64,000 nucleotides of DNA from Chlamydiales bacterium (GTDB taxonomy: Bacteria > Chlamydiota > Chlamydiia > Chlamydiales > JAAKFR01), in assembly GCA_022601445.1 (NCBI GenBank), contig JAJACP010000001.1:139684-203683 (forward strand). Reading direction: 5' to 3'. This document shows, one piece after another, positions 33,928 to 42,097 of this stretch; the stretch's first letter is position 1; each line of letters begins with the position of its first letter. The notes beneath the pieces were generated by a model, which saw nothing but the letters and a program-made list of their open reading frames with translations, made no database searches and was not told the origin of the DNA. The position numbers and the translations under genes are program-made.

Positions 33928-34023
33928 ACAAATTACCCCTAATAATATTTATTATCTTAAATAAAAAAATTATTATCCAACTCCTTCTGGATAAAATTCG
34001 CTAAAGATGGTATAAAGGTGCCT

Positions 34024-34986
34024 ATGAATTTTGAAATAGAGATACATGAGCAAGAGCCACCAGGATTTAAGCCTGATGTTGAGGTTTCCTCGTGCTTTAT
34101 TGAAATTGAGGGAAAAATTTTACTGCTTGAGCAAGGGCTGGGTGAGCCTGATACAGGAACATGGGGAGTGCCTGCTGGTAAAAAAGAGCCTCACGAAACG
34201 CTTGAAGAGACAGCGCACCGGGAGCTATTCGAGGAGACCGGAATCCGTATAAAGAGCTCAGCTCAGCTGCAGAGATTAGGCTGCTTGTACATCCGTAAAC
34301 CTGAGATTGACTATGTTTTCCATTTATTTCAGGTGAAATGCGAAAAAAAACCTTCTGTTAGTCTCTCGTCTGAGCATCAATCGTATCAGTGGGCTGATAT
34401 GCAAGAACTTGATCATGTAAATCTTATGGCAGGCGCTCTAGCAGCATTTGACTACTATCGCAAGCGCGTGATCCAGATTGATCAAAGGGAATTCTATTTT
34501 GTAAGACATGGTCAAACCGATCCGCACACAGGTAATGTGGACATCTCTTTGAATGAAATCGGGCTTAAACAAGCCCACGCCCTAAAAGGAGTCATCGCTC
34601 CCCTCCCCTTCCAGACCGTCTGCTTTAGCCCTCTAAAAAGAGCGATTGAAACGAAGCAGATCGTAGGAGCCCACCTTGGTAAAAGAGAGTGTCAAATTCA
34701 GGACCTTGCTGAATGCTCCAAACAAGTGTGGGATGAAATGATTGCTTTGGGCCCAACTGCCTATCAAAATGGAAGCCATGCTGTTAAAGGTTTTATGAAT
34801 CAGGCTCTACGCGCTCTGTATCAAGCCCTATCACAACCAGGACCTGTTTTAATTGTCGCCCATGGAGGAACTCACTGGGCAATTTGCTGCTTGCTGGAAA
34901 TTCAAGATCATTCTTGGCTCATTGAAAATTGTGTGCCCATACATTTCACCCGTACAAGCAGCTGGGAAGCGAAAAGATTGAAATAA
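34024..34986 (+). CDS. Nudix hydrolase fused to a histidine phosphatase domain
   Basis: 320 residues from ATG 34024, with AAAGG upstream; a GTG at 34018 is in frame. Residues 1-145 are a Nudix hydrolase with a perfect Nudix box (52-74: G-x5-E-x7-R-E-L-F-E-E-T-G-I). Residues 155-320 are a histidine phosphatase with R161-H162-G163 and the later A-H-G-G-T-H. The order matches mycobacterial MutT1, where the Nudix part cleaves nucleotides or Ap4A and the second domain is of the SixA/phosphoglycerate mutase type. Nucleotide-pool cleaning is the likely role. A separate SixA gene lies two genes downstream. Confidence 0.85.
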   Translation: MNFEIEIHEQEPPGFKPDVEVSSCFIEIEGKILLLEQGLGEPDTGTWGVPAGKKEPHETLEETAHRELFEETGIRIKSSAQLQRLGCLYIRKPEIDYVFHLFQVKCEKKPSVSLSSEHQSYQWADMQELDHVNLMAGALAAFDYYRKRVIQIDQREFYFVRHGQTDPHTGNVDISLNEIGLKQAHALKGVIAPLPFQTVCFSPLKRAIETKQIVGAHLGKRECQIQDLAECSKQVWDEMIALGPTAYQNGSHAVKGFMNQALRALYQALSQPGPVLIVAHGGTHWAICCLLEIQDHSWLIENCVPIHFTRTSSWEAKRLK

Positions 34987-35014
34987 TAATAGGGTCTAGT
35001 TAATCTCCGAACAA

Positions 35015-35407
35015 ATGACTCTTTCTATTTTTCTTGCCCGTTTTTTTGGTCTCTATTTTGTTATCATCGGATTTTTCTACCTCCTGAGACGAGAATTTAT
35101 TCGAAAAGCAGCTAGACAAATCTTTGATCAAGAATCGCTTGTGATCCTCTCAGCCGTTATCAGTTTAATCATTGGCTTACTGATTGTGGTGAGCCACAAT
35201 GTGTGGGAATTTAACTGGCGCGTCACGATCACCATTATTGGCTATCTCACTCTACTAAAAGGGCTCATGCGCTTTTTTGTCCCTCACCAAACTGACAAGA
35301 AGATGCTGATTAAGCTACTCTCGGGAGATAATCCCCTCTATCTTGGAATCGTCTGCCTCATTATTGGTTTCTTTCTCACCTACGAAGGCTTTCTAGGCAT
35401 CTCATGA
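35015..35407 (+). CDS. Small integral membrane protein
   Basis: 130 residues with four hydrophobic helices (about 5-24, 40-60, 68-88, 107-127). The family is not recognised. It ends with a four-base overlap (ATGA) onto the sixA gene and is probably cotranscribed with it. Confidence 0.7.
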   Translation: MTLSIFLARFFGLYFVIIGFFYLLRREFIRKAARQIFDQESLVILSAVISLIIGLLIVVSHNVWEFNWRVTITIIGYLTLLKGLMRFFVPHQTDKKMLIKLLSGDNPLYLGIVCLIIGFFLTYEGFLGIS

Positions 35408-35850
35408 ATCTCTATCTTGTCAGGCATGGTGAAGCCGTTTCTACACAAATTGATTCTGAGCAACCTCTATCTGAACAAGGGCGTAAAGAGACAGAGAAAG
35501 TAGCCACTCTTCTACTACCCAAAAAACTTGAGATCGATGAGATCATCCACAGTGTCAAGCTACGTGCCAAACAGACCGCGGAAATCTTGGGCAGGAGTGT
35601 AGCCCCTAATGTGACGCTGATTGAAAAAGAAGGACTGAAGCCAATGGATCCCATTGAGCCGATTCTGGAAGAAATTGCGCTCTACGATCGAAACGTGATG
35701 CTTGTCGGACACCTTCCCTTTATGGAAAGGGTGGTCACAGAACTTCTCGGTAGCTGCCCGATCACTTTTTGTGGAAGTTGTGTAGCCGCTCTTCAAGGAG
35801 AAAAGCACAACTGGAAACTCGCATGGACTGTCACGCCTAACGATGGGTAA
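35404..35850 (+). CDS. sixA: SixA-type phosphohistidine phosphatase
   Basis: 148 residues. R7-H8-G9-E-A at the start and G-H-L-P-F-M later mark the histidine phosphatase fold in its minimal SixA form. SixA removes phosphate from phosphohistidine in phosphotransfer proteins such as those of the PTS. No substrate protein is encoded nearby. It overlaps the convergent HAD gene by 14 bases. Confidence 0.85.
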   Translation: MNLYLVRHGEAVSTQIDSEQPLSEQGRKETEKVATLLLPKKLEIDEIIHSVKLRAKQTAEILGRSVAPNVTLIEKEGLKPMDPIEPILEEIALYDRNVMLVGHLPFMERVVTELLGSCPITFCGSCVAALQGEKHNWKLAWTVTPNDG

Positions 35851-36448
35851 GCAGCATATCCAGTGCAGCACGCGTAGACTCTAATCCTTGATGATGAATG
35901 CCTTGTAAACCAAACCCTTTGGCAACTTCTATCAGTAGAGCGCGATCATCGATGTAGACAATATTGGAGGGAGGCACCTGTACGACATCAATTGCCAATC
36001 GGTAAATATCGGCATCCGGCTTTCTGTAGTGGACAAAAGAAGAGACGATAAAAAAATCGACAAATGAGGGTAGATCAAAGCGCTGGATCCGATCGACGGC
36101 AATCTCCCGTCCCTCATTGCTGACGACCCCCACTTTCAGGTTATACTTCTGCTTGATCTCACGAATGTAGGCGATCATGTCCTCGTAAGGACGGACAGAA
36201 TCTAAGATAAACTCCTTTACATCACTAATTGTAAATGACCTATCTTCGAAAAAGATGATGCGTTTCAAATACTCGTCAAAGGTGAGCTTTCCTGTCTCAT
36301 AGGTGTCAAAGATCAGCTGATGACGGGAAGTCATCTCATCAAACTCAACGTTAAAGGCTTCGGCTGTTTTTTTTCGTAATACATGATCCCAGCCATTGGT
36401 CATCAATACCCCACCGACATCTAAAAACAATCCTTGTACTAATTCCAC
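35837..36448 (-). CDS. HAD-superfamily phosphatase
   Basis: 203 residues. Motif I is F-L-D10-V-G-G-V, the D-x-G variant of YihX-like sugar phosphatases. Then V-V-S-N (motif II), R-K-P-D (motif III lysine) and Y-I-D-D-R (motif IV) follow in order. All catalytic positions are present. The substrate is unknown, probably a small sugar phosphate. Divergent from the epimerase gene at 36527 with an AT-rich gap holding two TATAAT-like boxes. Confidence 0.85.
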   Translation of the reverse strand: MELVQGLFLDVGGVLMTNGWDHVLRKKTAEAFNVEFDEMTSRHQLIFDTYETGKLTFDEYLKRIIFFEDRSFTISDVKEFILDSVRPYEDMIAYIREIKQKYNLKVGVVSNEGREIAVDRIQRFDLPSFVDFFIVSSFVHYRKPDADIYRLAIDVVQVPPSNIVYIDDRALLIEVAKGFGLQGIHHQGLESTRAALDMLLTHR

Positions 36449-36526
36449 GACAACCTAAAAATAAATATTAATTATAATCATTATTTAAGTATAATTAAAA
36501 TATATAATTATTAAAAAGGGGTTTTT

Positions 36527-37621
36527 ATGGCCGAAAAAGAAGTTATTTTAGTTACGGGTTCCTGTGGTCGTATTGGGGCCGGAATTGTAAAAAAATTGGG
36601 TAGCGATAACCGCATGGTAGGATTTGAATTGTTAAAGGCGTTTTACGCCTCGGCGAACGAAGAGCTTGTCCCGTGCGATCTCTCTTCGGACGAGAGTGTC
36701 CATCAAGCATTAACACACATTCGTAATTTCTACGGCAACCGAATCAAGGCAGTCATTCATCTTGCTGCTTACTACAGTTTCAAAGATCGCAGTATGGAAA
36801 AGTATGAAAAAATCACTGTAGGCGGAACACGTCGTTTACTCCGCGGGCTTCAGAGCTTTGATGTGGAGCAGTTCATTTTTTCTAGCACAATGCTTGTGCA
36901 TAAGCCGTGTCAACCCGGGCAAAAAATCAACGAATCGTGGCCTGTTGAACCCAAGTGGGCCTATCCGCAGTCAAAAGTGGAAACCGAGCAGGTGATTCAT
37001 GAAGAGAGAGGTGCAATCCCTACTGTCAATCTGCGTATTTCGGGTGTTTATGATGATGAGTGTCACTCGATTCCTATCGGCCAGCAGATCCAACGGATCT
37101 ACGAGAGTCAAATGAATGCGCATCTGTTTGCAGGTGACCTAACGCATGGGGCTGATTTTATGCACATGAATGACCTTGTGGAGGCAATTGCTCTGTGTGT
37201 TTCTAAGCGTAAGGAACTACCCGAAGAGTTGACGCTCCTAATCGGTGAGGGAAATACGCTGAGCTACGACTATTTGCAACGCCGAATCAGCTCCCTTTTA
37301 ACTGGCACTGAATTCAACACGCACGCGCTGCCAAAATCATTAGCAAAAGTAGGAGCTTGGGTAGAAAACCATCTCCCTTTCATGAAAAATGAATTCATCC
37401 AGCCCTGGATGATCGATCTTGCAGATGATCATTACGACCTGGATATCTCAAAGGCAAAAGAGATGTTGGATTGGGAACCAAAGCATAGTTTAGATAAAAC
37501 CCTGCCCATTATGATCAATGCATTGAAAAACGATCCGATTGCTTGGTATCAGAAAAACGGTCTTCATATACCCGATCATATTCGACGTAAAATTGAGGAA
37601 GAGCGTCTTGTTAACAAATAA
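36527..37621 (+). CDS. NAD-dependent epimerase/dehydratase (extended SDR), copy 2
   Basis: 364 residues, a paralogue of the 2942-4036 gene. NAD-binding G11-S-C-G14-R-I-G17 and catalytic Y146-x-x-x-K150 are intact. Shared unusual blocks (V-H-L/I-A-A-x-Y-S-F, M-L-V-H-x-P, Y-D-D-E-C, D-P-I-A-W-Y) show common descent. AAAAAGGGG precedes ATG 36527, and AT-rich DNA with TATAAT at 36490 and 36503 may hold the promoter. It leads a three-gene operon with two zinc alcohol dehydrogenases. Confidence 0.85.
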   Translation: MAEKEVILVTGSCGRIGAGIVKKLGSDNRMVGFELLKAFYASANEELVPCDLSSDESVHQALTHIRNFYGNRIKAVIHLAAYYSFKDRSMEKYEKITVGGTRRLLRGLQSFDVEQFIFSSTMLVHKPCQPGQKINESWPVEPKWAYPQSKVETEQVIHEERGAIPTVNLRISGVYDDECHSIPIGQQIQRIYESQMNAHLFAGDLTHGADFMHMNDLVEAIALCVSKRKELPEELTLLIGEGNTLSYDYLQRRISSLLTGTEFNTHALPKSLAKVGAWVENHLPFMKNEFIQPWMIDLADDHYDLDISKAKEMLDWEPKHSLDKTLPIMINALKNDPIAWYQKNGLHIPDHIRRKIEEERLVNK

Positions 37622-38630
37622 GATCATTGAGTGTTATGCCGCTACAGCAGCTGGTGGAGAACTGGTTCCTTTCAGCTACCCTACTCCAGAGGTAGGACCG
37701 TGGGACATTGAGGTCGAGATCACTCACTGCGGAATCTGTCATAGTGATCTGCATTTGATCCTCAACGATTGGAAGCAATCCCGCTACCCCCTCATTCCAG
37801 GACATGAAATCATTGGGCATATCAAACAAAAAGGCACTCTTGTCGATGAGCTGGAACTCGATCAACGGGTTGGCATCGGCTGGCAGCGCAGCTCTTGCAC
37901 TCATTGTGAGTGGTGTCACCAAGGAGAGGAAAACCTCTGTTTTGCCCAAGAGGCTACTTGTGTCGGGCATCATGGTGGGTTTGCAAAAAGCATTGTGACA
38001 GATGCGCGTCTTGCTTTTCTTATTCCGGAGGGGCTCGTTTCTGAAAATGCTGCACCTCTTTTATGTGGCGGTGCCACGACATTTTCGCCCTTTATTCAAC
38101 ACAATGTAAACGCGTCTATGCGAGTCGGCGTGATTGGAATAGGAGGACTTGGGCACTTGGCTCTGCAATTTGCTAGAGCCTTTGGGTGTGAAGTTTTTGC
38201 ATTTTCCACTTCTGCTGAAAAAGAAGAGGAGGCAAAAAAACTGGGCGCTCACCACTTTATCTCAAGTCGGGATCCACAGGCTCTAAAACGAGCGGCAAGC
38301 TTGATCGATTTACTTCTTTGCACCTCCTCAGGGGAAATAGATTGGCCGGTCTACTTGGAAACGCTCCGTCCTAAAGGAAAACTCTGCTTACTGGGTGTTC
38401 CCAAAGAGGGCACTGTGAGTGTGCCAATTTTTAGTCTGATTGCCCAACGCAAGATGATTTGTGGAAGCAACATTGCCAGCGCTCCAGACATTCGAACCAT
38501 GCTCCGCTTTGCCGCACAACATCACATTGCCGCACAAACAGAGATCTTTCCGATGGAGCGTGTGAACGAGGCGCTAAAAAAATTAGCAGCCAACCAAATC
38601 CACTACCGAGCGGTGTTAAAAAACGGATAG
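37608..38630 (+). CDS. Zinc-dependent alcohol dehydrogenase (YahK/CAD type)
   Basis: 340 residues from a TTG start (37608) with GAGGAAGAG just upstream, overlapping the epimerase end by 14 bases. A longer frame upstream lies wholly inside the epimerase and is rejected. C41-G-I-C-H45-S-D and G-H-E carry the catalytic zinc; a Cys-rich lobe carries the structural zinc; G-I-G-G-L-G-H-L-A binds NADP. Members reduce aldehydes such as cinnamaldehyde-like or aliphatic substrates. Confidence 0.85.
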   Translation: MLTNKIIECYAATAAGGELVPFSYPTPEVGPWDIEVEITHCGICHSDLHLILNDWKQSRYPLIPGHEIIGHIKQKGTLVDELELDQRVGIGWQRSSCTHCEWCHQGEENLCFAQEATCVGHHGGFAKSIVTDARLAFLIPEGLVSENAAPLLCGGATTFSPFIQHNVNASMRVGVIGIGGLGHLALQFARAFGCEVFAFSTSAEKEEEAKKLGAHHFISSRDPQALKRAASLIDLLLCTSSGEIDWPVYLETLRPKGKLCLLGVPKEGTVSVPIFSLIAQRKMICGSNIASAPDIRTMLRFAAQHHIAAQTEIFPMERVNEALKKLAANQIHYRAVLKNG

Positions 38631-38637
38631 CCCTTTC

Positions 38638-39627
38638 ATGAAAGCAATGGTGCTCAAAGAGATCAGCCAACCTCTTGTTCTAAAAGAGATTCCGCAGCCA
38701 GAGCCAAATTCAGAGCAGGTATTGATCAAAGTTTCAGTCTGCGCGCTTTGTCGCACCGACTTGCACATTATCGACGGAGAGCTTCCCCATCCTAAACTCC
38801 CTCTTGTTTTGGGTCACCAAATTGTAGGAACGGTGGAAAAAGTGGGAGAAAAAGTGACCCACGTTAAAGTAGGTGACCGCGTTGGCGTTCCTTGGCTAGG
38901 TGGATGCTGCGGAACCTGTGAATATTGCCGCTCCGGGCATGAAAATCTATGTAGCCAAGCTCTCTATACAGGCTATCACATCGACGGTGGTTTTGCCGAG
39001 TACTGTGTGGCAAGCGGCCGCTTTGTTCTAGCGCTCCCAAAATCCTATCCTGACTTGCAGGCAGCTCCTCTTCTCTGTGCAGGGTTAATCGGATTTCGCG
39101 CTCTGCGTATGACGGGAAAAGCTCAACGGATCGGATTTTATGGATTTGGCTCCTCAGCCCACATTCTGACACAAATCGTGCAAGAAAGAGGAGGAGAGGT
39201 TTATGCCTTTACTAAAAAAGGTGACGTTGAAAAACAAGAGTTTGCAAAAAAACTTGGAGCTGTATGGGCAGGAAACTCTGAAGAAAAGCCTCCCTCTGCA
39301 CTCGATGCCGCCATCATCTTTGCCCCATCAGGACCCCTGGTTCCTCTCGCGCTACAAGCGGTTAAAAAAGGGGGGACTGTTGTGTGCGCGGGCATTCATA
39401 TGAGTGACATTCCCTCCTTTCCCTACACCCAGCTCTGGGGAGAAAGAGTTTTACGCTCAGTTGCTAATCTCACCCGCAAAGATGGAGAGAACTTTTTAGC
39501 ACTCGCTCCTGCCATTCCTATCCAAACGGAAGTGCACACATATCCATTTGAAAGTGCGAATGTTGCGATCGACGACCTACGTAAAGGACGCTTTTCTGGC
39601 TCAGCTGTATTGAAAATAATAAAATAA
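38638..39627 (+). CDS. Zinc-binding alcohol dehydrogenase family protein
   Basis: 329 residues, MDR superfamily. Catalytic-zinc segment C-A-L-C-R-T-D-L-H and G-H-Q, and structural-zinc lobe C-G-T-C-E-Y-C-R-S-G-H-E-N-L-C, are complete. The coenzyme-binding stretch G-F-G-S-S-A-H is slightly degenerate, as in this subfamily. It starts 8 bases after the previous dehydrogenase, so the two are probably one operon. Substrate unknown. Confidence 0.85.
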   Translation: MKAMVLKEISQPLVLKEIPQPEPNSEQVLIKVSVCALCRTDLHIIDGELPHPKLPLVLGHQIVGTVEKVGEKVTHVKVGDRVGVPWLGGCCGTCEYCRSGHENLCSQALYTGYHIDGGFAEYCVASGRFVLALPKSYPDLQAAPLLCAGLIGFRALRMTGKAQRIGFYGFGSSAHILTQIVQERGGEVYAFTKKGDVEKQEFAKKLGAVWAGNSEEKPPSALDAAIIFAPSGPLVPLALQAVKKGGTVVCAGIHMSDIPSFPYTQLWGERVLRSVANLTRKDGENFLALAPAIPIQTEVHTYPFESANVAIDDLRKGRFSGSAVLKIIK

Positions 39628-39667
39628 TTAATTATATTTAAATAATAAACAAATTAACGGGAATTAT

Positions 39668-39919
39668 ATGAACGCGAAATTAAACCCATGCAAACTAGGA
39701 GTGGCTGCTGGAATTTTATGGTCTGTGATCATCTTTGCGATGACATGGATTTCGATGTACACAGGCTATGGAATGTTTTGGCTCTCTCAATGGATGGACA
39801 TCTATCCAGGCTATGATCTTTCGGTAGCCGGCTCGTTTATTGGACTTGTTTACGGCTTTATTGACGGGTTTGTCTGCCTATTTATTTTAGGCTGGCTCTA
39901 TAACCTTTTAAAGCCATAA
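39668..39919 (+). CDS. Small holin-like membrane protein
   Basis: 83 residues with two transmembrane helices (about 10-32 and 58-80). The segment G-S-F-I-G-L-V-Y-G-F-I-D-G-F matches a small protein family often labelled bacteriophage holin in environmental intracellular bacteria. No lysin or phage gene is nearby, so a phage role is not supported. Confidence 0.65.
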   Translation: MNAKLNPCKLGVAAGILWSVIIFAMTWISMYTGYGMFWLSQWMDIYPGYDLSVAGSFIGLVYGFIDGFVCLFILGWLYNLLKP

Positions 39920-39996
39920 AGCGTTCATTTGGAACTTGTCAACACCCTCTAACGCTGCCAAAACCGTAGTCTCGGCAGCGCTATAAAAGAACGCTT
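39919..39996. terminator. Nested hairpin between convergent genes
   Basis: An outer 8-bp stem (AAGCGTTC 39919-39926 with GAACGCTT 39989-39996) encloses an inner 7-bp stem (39953-39959 with 39974-39980). The outer stem touches the stop codons of both flanking genes. It is likely a two-way terminator. Confidence 0.5.
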
Positions 39997-40903
39997 AAGC
40001 GCGCTTTGTTACGTAGTAAAGGGTGAAGGGGTTGTTATCGATGTATGCCTCCCCAAGCTCATCGTTTTCAGCCCGGTACGCCTTATATTTTACCTTACCA
40101 AAGAAGCAAGGACGCTTAATCTCTTCACAGTGCAAACCAGCATTACGAATAGCCACTAGATACTCTTCTTCAGAGTGAAAGTAGTTAGAGATGGCGCCTG
40201 TTGGCGTTTTTCTCCAAATGGCCTCGCCAATCTTAAGCTCCTTTCCATCTGTGACCAGCTTGAGCTGATTGCCACGTCGTACAAAAGTAGCCCGCTGCAC
40301 TTCATCTAACTCTTCAAGAGAGTGCGCAATCATCTCAGGATCATCATTCGATCCAATTTTGGCCAAGACCATCTGAATGTGCTTCTGGACACTCTTAGCT
40401 GTATGTTTGCCGTCTGTAAAAACAACGTCATATGAAGCGGGTGCTGCAATGAATAATTGCCCCTCTGTTTTCAAAACACGCGCCACTTCTTGAAAGTATC
40501 TATTCAACCCTGTTGCAGGAGGTTGATCGGAACCAACGCCCACGCTAAGCGCCCAATCAAATTTCGCTGCTTCATAGGGAAGATTGACATTCTCTGTGCG
40601 ACAGAGCTCAACTGAGCGCTCAACGCCAGAACGGGCAACAGCAATTTGCGCTTTATCCAATAGTGAAAACTGAGAAGCAACACCACAGACAACAGCGCCA
40701 TTTTCGGCGGCAACAGCTGCCCAGGGGGCCGATCCACATCCGGCATCTAATACAACGTATCCGGATACATTTTTTAACTCTGAATTGAGATAGGGGTCAA
40801 GAAACAACTCACCATCAGGTCCCTGACCTGATTCGGCTGTCCCTGCAAACAAATTAGCACTCATTAAAAGAGCTGATAGAAAAAGACTCTTTTTTTTCAT
40901 CAC
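39995..40903 (-). CDS. SAM-dependent methyltransferase with a signal peptide
   Basis: 302 residues. GTG 40903 or ATG 40900 are both served by AAGGAG. A clear signal peptide (K-K-K, hydrophobic core, A-N-L-F-A) is followed by a class I methyltransferase domain. Motif I is V-L-D-A-G-C-G-S-A-P-W, and a late F-H-S-E-E-E-Y motif resembles small-molecule methyltransferases of the UbiE/Methyltransf_11 type. A SAM enzyme outside the cytosol is unusual. It is coupled by a GTGATGA overlap to the exported chorismate mutase gene upstream. Substrate unknown; periplasmic or secreted action is inferred. Confidence 0.75.
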   Translation of the reverse strand: MMKKKSLFLSALLMSANLFAGTAESGQGPDGELFLDPYLNSELKNVSGYVVLDAGCGSAPWAAVAAENGAVVCGVASQFSLLDKAQIAVARSGVERSVELCRTENVNLPYEAAKFDWALSVGVGSDQPPATGLNRYFQEVARVLKTEGQLFIAAPASYDVVFTDGKHTAKSVQKHIQMVLAKIGSNDDPEMIAHSLEELDEVQRATFVRRGNQLKLVTDGKELKIGEAIWRKTPTGAISNYFHSEEEYLVAIRNAGLHCEEIKRPCFFGKVKYKAYRAENDELGEAYIDNNPFTLYYVTKRA

Positions 40904-42003
40904 GCATTCTCCTTAGGTTGGATTGTGTGTTTTTTAAAAGGTTTCGTGGCTTGTCTCCAAACACCTCTGGGAAGGATGTCGAAAACTCTTTGGGGTAAAG
41001 GCTTTGTAATCCGAAGGTGTTTAAAATTCGGATTAATAGCTCCTATTTTCTCAAAAATCATCTCTGTCAGTTCCATAAGATAGGGCTGCAGTTCGGGCTT
41101 GAGTTCACTTGTCTGGCCATCAAAGCCATTAGCCTCCCAATAGTCAAAGTCGCACTCTTGAAGACGAGCAGCTGCTTTCATCTGCGCATGCACAAATTCT
41201 AGAGCCCAACTGCAAGAAATCCCCTCCTGGATCGCTTTTTTCACAGCAAACTCACGCATCCATCTCTCTTGAGCCTCGTCCACAATCGGGCAGCCATGTT
41301 TCCACTTCCAACGGGCTACTTCATGGAACAAAGAAAGCCGCTTTTGGACTAAAAGTAAAATATGATCGAGCTGCATAAGCTGCTCAAGCCGCTCAATAGC
41401 CTGCTGAGGAGGGATCTGGTACTCCCACGTTCCTGCAAACTCCACAAAAGGCTTTACAGCAAGTGCCCACGCCTCTGCTGAAATCGCATCACACGGACGC
41501 TTTGACAAAGGGTAGGTTGAGAGTTCTTCAGGTGCATAACAATGCGTAAGATAGAGATAAATACGGGAAGCGAGCTCTAACTGCTTGCTCATTAAACTGT
41601 AGAGATACGGAACCAATTCAGTCGTAAAGTTAGCGACGTGATCAAAAAGAGGTTGATCAACCTCTTTCCACTTTTCAAAGTCTTGCATTTGCAGATGTGT
41701 CATTGCTTTCATCTGACAGTCAATATAGTACGCTGCCCAACCTGGCTCTATACCTAAAAGTTCAGCTTGTGCAAGAAGAGAAGTTCGTAGATTCTCTTCA
41801 TTTTCAATGTGATAGTCATAGTTCCATTTCCAACGTGCGACCTCGTGCGCAGCAGCTAGTACTTTTTGACTCACAAGCAAAACCTCATCATAGGTGTCAA
41901 AAGCACAAATTGTTTCGATCTCGCGATGAGGCGCAGCAGCGTACGTGTCTGCAAAAATAGGTGAAAAAAGAAGAAGCAAAATAAGAGCAAACGATTTTTT
42001 CAT
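40900..42003 (-). CDS. Exported protein with two chorismate-mutase (AroQ-gamma-like) domains
   Basis: 367 residues. A signal peptide (1 to about 19) is followed by two related all-helical domains, about 39-125 and 212-300. Each has H-E-V-A-R-W-K-W, then an [IV]-x-[DN]-x-x-x-E segment, and Q-M-K-A near its end. This is the pattern of secreted gamma-class chorismate mutases. Domain 2 keeps likely active-site residues R222, K233, D242 and Q282. In domain 1 the Arg and Asp positions are V48 and N68, so it is probably inactive or structural. Gamma-class enzymes convert chorismate to prephenate outside the cytosol. Coupled to the exported methyltransferase. Confidence 0.75.
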   Translation of the reverse strand: MKKSFALILLLLFSPIFADTYAAAPHREIETICAFDTYDEVLLVSQKVLAAAHEVARWKWNYDYHIENEENLRTSLLAQAELLGIEPGWAAYYIDCQMKAMTHLQMQDFEKWKEVDQPLFDHVANFTTELVPYLYSLMSKQLELASRIYLYLTHCYAPEELSTYPLSKRPCDAISAEAWALAVKPFVEFAGTWEYQIPPQQAIERLEQLMQLDHILLLVQKRLSLFHEVARWKWKHGCPIVDEAQERWMREFAVKKAIQEGISCSWALEFVHAQMKAAARLQECDFDYWEANGFDGQTSELKPELQPYLMELTEMIFEKIGAINPNFKHLRITKPLPQRVFDILPRGVWRQATKPFKKHTIQPKENA

Positions 42004-42097
42004 GGGGGTTGTCTCAAATTTAATTTACAAATGGTACTTGTTGAGTTACACTTACTTAATTGACCGGTGACCATAGGATAAAGGGAAAAATAAGGCA

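Noticed and set aside
37539-37607. Alcohol dehydrogenase start inside the epimerase gene
   Set aside because: It would overlap conserved epimerase sequence by 83 bases; the TTG at 37608 has a good Shine-Dalgarno and matches the family N-terminus.
39668-39919. Prophage remnant based on the holin-like protein
   Set aside because: No lysin, capsid, integrase or att-like repeats nearby; this small family is common outside phages.
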